From assembly GCA_009377735.1 (NCBI GenBank), contig WHTL01000110.1, forward strand, positions 1 to 11,345: a stretch of DNA of 11,345 nt. Direction: 5' to 3'. The translations under genes and the position numbers were made by a program. Below are positions 6,945-11,345 of this stretch, one piece after another; the first letter of the stretch is position 1, and the number at the start of each line of letters is the position of its first letter. The notes under the pieces are model-generated. The model saw only the letters and a program-made list of their open reading frames with translations, did no database searches and was not told the origin of the DNA. The stretch is from Acidimicrobiia bacterium (GTDB lineage: Bacteria; Actinomycetota; Acidimicrobiia; Spongiisociales; ZC4RG35).

Positions 6945-7191
6945 AACGGTTCTCGAGAATCTCGATGACTGCGGGAGAAATGTCGGCCCAGTCACCTTCC
7001 TCGGTCTTGGTCACGGTTACGAAATCCGCGGTGGCGAAGACACTGGCGACTCCTTCCAGCGCAAGCAGATCATTTGCCATGGGCTCGTCGTACTCCCCTC
7101 CGGGGACGTACGTCATGGGGTCACCGACAGGCTGGCCGACGGTGAACTTCATGGCGCTGGGGTTGGGTGTTGCTTCGGGTTCGATACTCAT
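6937..7191 (-). CDS. Stand-alone Nfu/NifU N-terminal domain protein
   Basis: The product has 84 residues. The opening EATPNPSAMKFTVG (6-19) and the run GVASVFATADFVTVTKTE (47-64) followed by W68 match the Nfu N-terminal domain (Nfu_N family), found at the front of Nfu iron-sulfur scaffold proteins and also as a stand-alone domain. There is no CxxC, so it cannot bind a cluster the way the NifU C-terminal domain does; its likely role is as a partner or adaptor in Fe-S assembly or delivery (inference). The ATG at 7191 is chosen because homology begins there; the frame stays open upstream to 7407 but only antisense to hyuA. Its 3' end overlaps the NUDIX gene tail-to-tail by 8 bases, and it is divergent from hyuA with a 39-bp gap that must carry both promoters. 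Confidence 0.85.
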   Translation of the reverse strand: MSIEPEATPNPSAMKFTVGQPVGDPMTYVPGGEYDEPMANDLLALEGVASVFATADFVTVTKTEEGDWADISPAVIEILENRFT

Positions 7192-7230
7192 AGCACCCGA
7201 CGATAGAACAATTCCGGGGAGTGGCGGCCT

Positions 7231-9144
7231 TTGACGGCAGACCGACACCTGGGGGTGGACGTCGGTGGCACCTTCACCGATCTGGCGCTGACCACAGAAA
7301 ACGGGATCGTGACGGCGAAGGTTCCCACCACACCCGATGAAAGCGCGGGTGTGATCGAAGGCGGTCGATCGGTCGTGGGCCATTCGCCCGCCAATGAGTT
7401 GATACACGGCACCACGATCGCCACCAACGCACTCCTGGAACGCTCCGGCGGGAGGGTTGCCCTCGTCACCGATGCCGGGTTCGAGGATGTCATCGAGATC
7501 GGACGTCAGGATCGTCCCTCCCTATACGACACGTCCGTCACCCGCCCCCTACCCCTGGTGGCACGGGATGATCGCGTCGGTTTCGACGGCGATCCCTCGG
7601 TGGTGACCAACCAGATCACCGAGATCGATCCCGACTCGGTGGCGGTGTGCCTTGCCTACTCCTACCTCGACCCGAGTGGCGAGCGAACAGTCGCCGCATC
7701 CCTCTCTGGTCGTGACGTCTCGCTCTCGTCGGAGGTCGCACCCGAGTTCCGCGAGTTCGAGAGGGCGTCCACGACGGTGGTCAACGCCTACCTCAAGCCT
7801 GTGGTGACGAGCTACCTCAGTCGGCTCAGGGATAGATCATCTGCCGTGGCCGACCGATTGACCGTGATGCGTTCCTCCGGCGGCCTCCTCGACGTGGACG
7901 AGGCATCGTCCCTTCCCGCCGGTTTGCTCCTATCTGGACCCGCCGGTGGGGTGGTTGCCGCCGGTGCGCTCGGTCTTGAGCATGGCTTTCCCACCATGAT
8001 CACCCTTGACATGGGGGGAACTTCCACGGATGTCTGCAGGATCGAGGAGGGACGTCCCGAGCTCACCTACCAGAGGACGATTGAGGGCTATGTCGTCCGT
8101 ATGCCATCGGTGGCGGTCCACACGGTGGGAGCCGGTAGTGGCAGCATCGCCTGGATAGACGAAGGCGGATCCTTGAGGGTCGGCCCGCACAGCGCAGGAG
8201 CAGTGCCCGGCCCGGTCTGTTACGGCCAGGGCGGAACGGAACCCACGGTCACCGACGCCAATGTGGCGTTGGGCCACATTCCCCAGGAGGTGAAGCTCGG
8301 TGGAGACCTCGCAATCGATGCAGAGGCGGCGCGCCGTTCCATGTCGGATCTGGGTGAGAAGCTCGGTCTCGACATGATGACGACGGCCCGGGGCATCGTC
8401 ACCGTGATCAACTCCCACATGGAACGGGCTATCCGATCCGTCAGTGTGGAAGAAGGCGTCGATCCTTCGGAAGCGGTGCTGGTGGCGTTCGGTGGAGCTG
8501 GCGGGCTGCATGCCGCCCACCTCGCCGAGGGTCTCGGAATGTCCCGGATCGCCATCCCGCCCCATGCAGGCGTCTTCTCGGCGTTGGGCCTTGTGATGAG
8601 TCCCCCCCGTCTCGATATGTCCCTCAGTGTGCAACTTGATGAACCATCTGACATCACCGAGCCACTCGACCAACTGGTTGCGACCGCCCGGGAGCGATTC
8701 TCGGAGGTCCATGGGGCAACACGGGGCAGGGTCAGCGCCTACGCCGATATGCGATACCGCGGCCAGGCGCATGAGCTCACCATCGAGGCCGGGCCGAATC
8801 TCGTGGAGCGGTTCCACGACGAGCACCGCCAACGGAATGGTTTTTCCCGTCCCGAGGACCCCGTGGAGGTGGTCACCTTGAGGGTGGAAGTGGTGTCCGA
8901 ACCTGCCCTGAGATGGGGTGATCTGATCCCGGGGCCACCCGTCAATACCGAGCCGTTCGATGTCACGATCGACACCGGGACGGGGGAGGAACAGGTTGCT
9001 TGTCATCGGAGGGACACTTTCGGCCCTGGAGACACCATGGACGGCCCTGCCATCATCGTGGAGGACATTGGAACCACCCTCGTCCCCCCGGGGTGGCGTC
9101 TTGATGTCCTGGCCGACAGCACGGTCCTGATGGAGGTCGAGTGA
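7231..9144 (+). CDS. hyuA: Hydantoinase/oxoprolinase family protein, A subunit
   Basis: The 637-residue ATP-binding subunit of the HyuA/HyuB family, whose characterised members include N-methylhydantoinase, 5-oxoprolinase, caprolactamase and acetone or acetophenone carboxylases. The substrate here is not determinable. The N-terminal domain begins GVDVGGTFTDLAL (8-20), an actin-fold phosphate-binding loop; HGTTIATNALLER follows from His59. The second domain has LLSGPAGGVVAAGAL and LDMGGTSTDVCR (Asp260), then VHTVGAGSGSIAW and PGPVCYGQGG, all typical. The start is TTG at 7231 with GGGGAG at 7216-7221, nine bases upstream; the next in-frame GTG would cut into the first motif. The stop codon overlaps a GTG in a GTGA, a translational-coupling arrangement, but hyuB proper begins about 185 bases later because a tandem repeat lies between. 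Confidence 0.93.
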   Translation: MTADRHLGVDVGGTFTDLALTTENGIVTAKVPTTPDESAGVIEGGRSVVGHSPANELIHGTTIATNALLERSGGRVALVTDAGFEDVIEIGRQDRPSLYDTSVTRPLPLVARDDRVGFDGDPSVVTNQITEIDPDSVAVCLAYSYLDPSGERTVAASLSGRDVSLSSEVAPEFREFERASTTVVNAYLKPVVTSYLSRLRDRSSAVADRLTVMRSSGGLLDVDEASSLPAGLLLSGPAGGVVAAGALGLEHGFPTMITLDMGGTSTDVCRIEEGRPELTYQRTIEGYVVRMPSVAVHTVGAGSGSIAWIDEGGSLRVGPHSAGAVPGPVCYGQGGTEPTVTDANVALGHIPQEVKLGGDLAIDAEAARRSMSDLGEKLGLDMMTTARGIVTVINSHMERAIRSVSVEEGVDPSEAVLVAFGGAGGLHAAHLAEGLGMSRIAIPPHAGVFSALGLVMSPPRLDMSLSVQLDEPSDITEPLDQLVATARERFSEVHGATRGRVSAYADMRYRGQAHELTIEAGPNLVERFHDEHRQRNGFSRPEDPVEVVTLRVEVVSEPALRWGDLIPGPPVNTEPFDVTIDTGTGEEQVACHRRDTFGPGDTMDGPAIIVEDIGTTLVPPGWRLDVLADSTVLMEVE

Positions 9145-9332
9145 CGGTCGGATCGGTTCCACGCCTCAACACTGTTCTGTGCGGATTTTTGACGCGTTGG
9201 GGCGAGATTCCACGCGCAGAACAGTGGGTCGAGTCGGCCTTCCTCTTTCTGTGCGGATATTTGACGCGTTGGGGCGAGATTCCACGCGCAGAACGGTGGG
9301 TCGAGCCCCCCTGGAAGGGTGCGGCTCTGTGA
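9141..9332 (+). CDS. Small bridging ORF spanning the hyuA-hyuB repeat (doubtful as a gene)
   Basis: A 63-codon frame that starts in the GTGA overlapping the hyuA stop (9141-9144) and ends in the GTGA that contains the hyuB start (9329-9332). It consists mostly of two 24-residue repeats (LCGFLTRWGEIPRAEQWVES and LCGYLTRWGEIPRAERWVEP), the translation of the tandem DNA repeat. Since other frames through the repeat are also open, it may be a leader that merely carries ribosomes from hyuA to hyuB rather than encode a functional protein. Its first codons (GTGACGGTCG) resemble the hyuB start (GTGACCGTCG). Confidence 0.2.
   Translation: MTVGSVPRLNTVLCGFLTRWGEIPRAEQWVESAFLFLCGYLTRWGEIPRAERWVEPPWKGAAL
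9171..9305 (+). repeat. Two-copy tandem repeat, 72-bp period, with palindromic ends
   Basis: A 59-base unit occurs at 9175-9233 and 9247-9305 with two differences (about 97 % identity), separated by 13 bases. The first copy is bounded by ACTGTTCTGTGCG (9171-9183) and CGCGCAGAACAGT (9213-9225), complementary at 12 of 13 positions; the second copy has the same ends with a weaker match. The period is a multiple of three. It sits exactly between hyuA and hyuB. Confidence 0.9.
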
Positions 9333-10861
9333 CCGTCGACCCCGTCGCCCTGGAACTGGCCCGTAGTCGTTTCGCTGCCATCGCCGACGAGATGGGGTTG
9401 GTACTCCGCCGTACCTCCTACTCACCCAATATCAAGGAGCGTGCCGACTGCTCCTCGGCGGTGTTCGACGCCACCGGCGAGATGCTGGCGCAGGCGGAGC
9501 ACATCCCCGTCCATCTCGGCTCGATGCCGGCTTCGGTCGTCGCCGTATTGGAGCGATTCGATCCGACACCGGGGCACCAGTACGCCGTGAACGACCCGTT
9601 CGCAGGGGGCACCCATCTCAACGATCTCACCATCGTCGCTCCGGTGTTCAAGGAAGGGCGACATCTCGGCTGGGTCGCGAACAGGGCGCATCACGCTGAC
9701 GTGGGTGGTGAAGCCCCCGGTTCGATGCCGGCACACGCCACCCGTCTCGACCAAGAGGGTCATGTGGTTGCCCCAATGATCTGCGCGGTGGATGGAGAGT
9801 GGGTCCCCGATTTCATCGAGCCATTCTTGGAGGCGACCCGTTCTCCGGCGGAGCGTCGCGGTGACCTCTCGGCGCAGATCGGTGCAAATGCCATGGGTTT
9901 GCGTCGGATGAGCGATCTCATCTCCTCTGGTGACGTCGATCGCAGCGCGAAGGTGATGGGAGCCCTTCTCGACTACGGCGAGCGTCGCATGTCGGCGGCA
10001 TTGTCGGACCTCGAGGACGGAACCTATCGGTTTGAGGACGTTATGGAGTGGGGTGAGGAGGATGTGGCGATCAGGGTGGCTGTCACCATCGACGGCGATG
10101 GCCTCGTCGCCGACTTCGGTGCGACCGACGACCAGGTGACGGCGAACTTCAATGCGGTCGAGGCAGTTACCCGCTCCTGTCTCTACTACGCAATTCGGGT
10201 TGCAACCGACCCGACCATTCCCGCCAACGGAGGTTGTTACCGGAGGCTGGTGCTCCGCACCAGACCGGGGAGCCTGGTATCAGCCAGCCCACCCGCAGCC
10301 GTCGCGGCTGGGAATGTCGAGACCTCGCAGCGGATCGCTGATGTCGTCCTCGGTGCCCTCGCCGTGCCCTGTCCTGAGCGCGTCCCGGCGGCATCACAGG
10401 GGACGATGAACAATGTTCTGGTGGGGAATGCCGAGTTCGCCTACTACGAGACGGTGGCCGGCGGCCAAGGCGGGACTCCGTTCGGTCCCGGAGAGTCGGG
10501 TATGCACACAGGGATGACCAACACCAAGAATACTCCCAGGGAGTCCTTGGAGCACCACTATCCGTTTCGGGTGGCGACCACCACTCTCCGTCGAGGATCG
10601 GGTGGCGATGGGAGACATCCCGGTGGTGAGGGAATCGTCCGCGAGCTCGTCTTCGAGGAGCCTGCGACGGTTTCGCTGCTGGGCGACCGCCGCCGAAATC
10701 GGCCCTATGGCCTCGTCGGCGGCGAACCGGGTTCTCCGGGTGAGGACTGGCTCATCGGCGCTGACGGATCGACGGAGCGACTGCCATCCAAGACCACGTT
10801 TGAAGTAGCTCGCGGTGATCGGCTGCGCGTACTCACCCCGGGCGGAGGCGGCTGGGGCTAG
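9329..10861 (+). CDS. hyuB: Hydantoinase/oxoprolinase family protein, B subunit
   Basis: The 510-residue partner of HyuA; the two form the ATP-dependent enzyme of the hydantoinase/oxoprolinase/carboxylase family. The N-terminal VDPVALELARSRFAAIADEM is the usual HyuB opening. NDPFAGGTHLNDL starts at Asn88, and AHHADVGG (His121, His122, Asp124) is the conserved presumed metal or catalytic cluster. NFNAVEAVTRSCLYYAIR and the C-terminal LTPGGGGWG are also family features. GTG at 9329 is preferred: homology begins there and GGAAGGG lies nine bases upstream (9313-9319). The frame extends upstream to a GTG at 9179, but those 50 residues are translated tandem repeat. No third, gamma-like subunit follows; a strong terminator stands about 20 bases downstream. 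That favours hydantoinase/oxoprolinase chemistry over three-subunit acetone carboxylase, though it does not prove it. Confidence 0.93.
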   Translation: MTVDPVALELARSRFAAIADEMGLVLRRTSYSPNIKERADCSSAVFDATGEMLAQAEHIPVHLGSMPASVVAVLERFDPTPGHQYAVNDPFAGGTHLNDLTIVAPVFKEGRHLGWVANRAHHADVGGEAPGSMPAHATRLDQEGHVVAPMICAVDGEWVPDFIEPFLEATRSPAERRGDLSAQIGANAMGLRRMSDLISSGDVDRSAKVMGALLDYGERRMSAALSDLEDGTYRFEDVMEWGEEDVAIRVAVTIDGDGLVADFGATDDQVTANFNAVEAVTRSCLYYAIRVATDPTIPANGGCYRRLVLRTRPGSLVSASPPAAVAAGNVETSQRIADVVLGALAVPCPERVPAASQGTMNNVLVGNAEFAYYETVAGGQGGTPFGPGESGMHTGMTNTKNTPRESLEHHYPFRVATTTLRRGSGGDGRHPGGEGIVRELVFEEPATVSLLGDRRRNRPYGLVGGEPGSPGEDWLIGADGSTERLPSKTTFEVARGDRLRVLTPGGGGWG

Positions 10862-10881
10862 GGAGGTTCCACTTGAGCTGA

Positions 10882-10929
10882 GGCTCGGATCCCGATCCCC
10901 ATCCACTCCCTGGGATCCGAGCCGTTTTC
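10882..10929 (+). terminator. Intrinsic terminator after hyuB
   Basis: GGCTCGGATCCC (10882-10893) pairs perfectly over 12 bases with GGGATCCGAGCC (10912-10923) around an 18-base loop, followed by GTTTTC. It starts 21 bases after the hyuB stop codon. The T-run is short but the stem is long and exact. Confidence 0.85.
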
Positions 10930-11345
10930 GACCGGTTGGTCGTATCCCATAGGAGGGGATCCACCCGCTCCTGATACATGCTGAGGCCTAATCTGTTATC
11001 CACTGAAGAACCTCATTCCCAGCGGTGTTGGGACCGGGTGAGCCGCAACCGGGACGATCACACACTTTCAGACGTAGCTGGATGTGCAGATGCCGTGGTG
11101 GCGGGTGGGAAACCGATGTCGCGGCGAGCAATCCATCGGCGAAATCTGCGATCAGGTCAGACATCCGATCGAATCACATCGAACCCGACACTCACCGAGT
11201 CCGACAGACAGGCGCCGGTCGCGAATGTGAGGTCGGACGGCCCCGACCACGCGAGAAAGAGATGACGATGCAGCCGTTGGGGGTCTGGGGGACGGCGTCC
11301 CCCAGAAATAACAGCTAGATGCTGCCCATTAGGGTTAGGGAGGCC
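10930..11345. other. Gene-free right end of window
   Basis: No convincing gene was found on either strand. From about 11030 to 11312 it holds an inverted, degraded copy of the dispersed repeat. Between 10930 and 11030 there is only unassigned sequence with small imperfect inverted repeats. The frames open here overlap the repeat and resemble no family I recognise. Confidence 0.6.
11030..11312 (-). repeat. Dispersed intergenic repeat, copy C (inverted, truncated)
   Basis: On the minus strand an L module (11308 down to 11231) matches copies A and B. Stem I is CTGGGGGAC/GTCCCCCAG (11285-11293 and 11297-11305, a palindromic pair), followed by the ACGGCTGC linker and stem II GGTCGG/CCGACC. Weaker similarity to copy B continues inward (CGCGACCGG, CTGTCTGTCGG, ATCGCAGATT, CTCACCCGGTC). 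No R module was found at the expected far end, so the copy looks truncated or decayed. The inner boundary is approximate. Confidence 0.65.

Noticed and set aside
7930..9162. Long open frame of 410 codons on the minus strand
   Set aside because: Entirely antisense to hyuA, which has clear family motifs; the translation is His/Arg/Gly-rich with no recognisable domain, a typical high-GC shadow frame.
9171..9305. Possible CRISPR array
   Set aside because: There are only two units, the repeat is 59 bases and the intervening sequence is 13 bases, which does not fit repeat-spacer architecture; no cas genes are present.
9179..9328. Upstream 50-codon extension of hyuB
   Set aside because: It is translated tandem repeat; HyuB homology begins at the GTG at 9329, which has its own GGAAGGG ribosome binding site.
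10978..11265. Open frame of 95 codons after hyuB
   Set aside because: It overlaps repeat copy C, has no ribosome binding site seen, and its composition is unlike the real genes.
11329..11341. Telomere-like TTAGGG repeated twice near the right edge
   Set aside because: Two hexamers can occur by chance; the rest of the window is clearly bacterial.

Overview
The window is GC-rich (roughly 60 % by eye) and has GTG and TTG starts, Thr/Ser-rich extracytoplasmic linkers, an Eis-type acetyltransferase and an adenylylation-type glutamine synthetase. Together these suggest an actinobacterium, possibly of the Acidimicrobiia; this placement is inference, since no search could be run. No rRNA, tRNA, CRISPR array, transposase or phage gene was seen.

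Layout. (1) 1-1025, minus strand: N-terminal 341 residues of phosphoenolpyruvate synthase, running off the left edge. (2) 1191-2612, plus: glnA, divergent from ppsA across a 165-bp gap. (3) 2613-3115: repeat copy A, filling the whole gap between the convergent glnA and acetyltransferase genes. (4) 3114-5041, minus: a two-gene operon of a membrane-anchored protein of unknown function followed by an Eis-like GNAT acetyltransferase. (5) 5104-5955, plus: a divergent single-pass membrane protein with a Thr/Ser-rich linker and a possible NTF2/TcpC-like outer domain. Its promoter-like hexamers place the transcription start on the ATG, suggesting a leaderless mRNA. (6) 5957-6369: repeat copy B. (7) 6384-6944, plus: NUDIX hydrolase, whose last 8 bases overlap tail-to-tail a small Nfu N-domain protein (6937-7191, minus). 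(8) 7231-10861, plus: a hyuA-hyuB pair (hydantoinase/oxoprolinase family), separated by a 72-bp-period tandem repeat that keeps a reading frame linked by GTGA overlaps at both ends. (9) 10882-10929: a clear stem-loop terminator after hyuB. (10) 11030-11312: repeat copy C, inverted and apparently truncated.

The genes are mostly housekeeping or accessory metabolism: carbon entry to PEP, nitrogen assimilation, nucleotide or metabolite clean-up, Fe-S biogenesis, and cyclic amide or related ATP-dependent chemistry. The unusual content is between them. A dispersed intergenic element of about 400-500 bp occurs three times in 11 kb. Its two ends are different, highly conserved hairpin modules (called L and R here) and its middle is much more diverged. 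Sequence differences between copies preserve base pairing, so the ends look structurally constrained. I cannot tell whether the element is a non-autonomous mobile element, an intergenic terminator cassette or a structured RNA. It and the in-frame palindromic repeat inside hyuAB are the best candidates for something undescribed.
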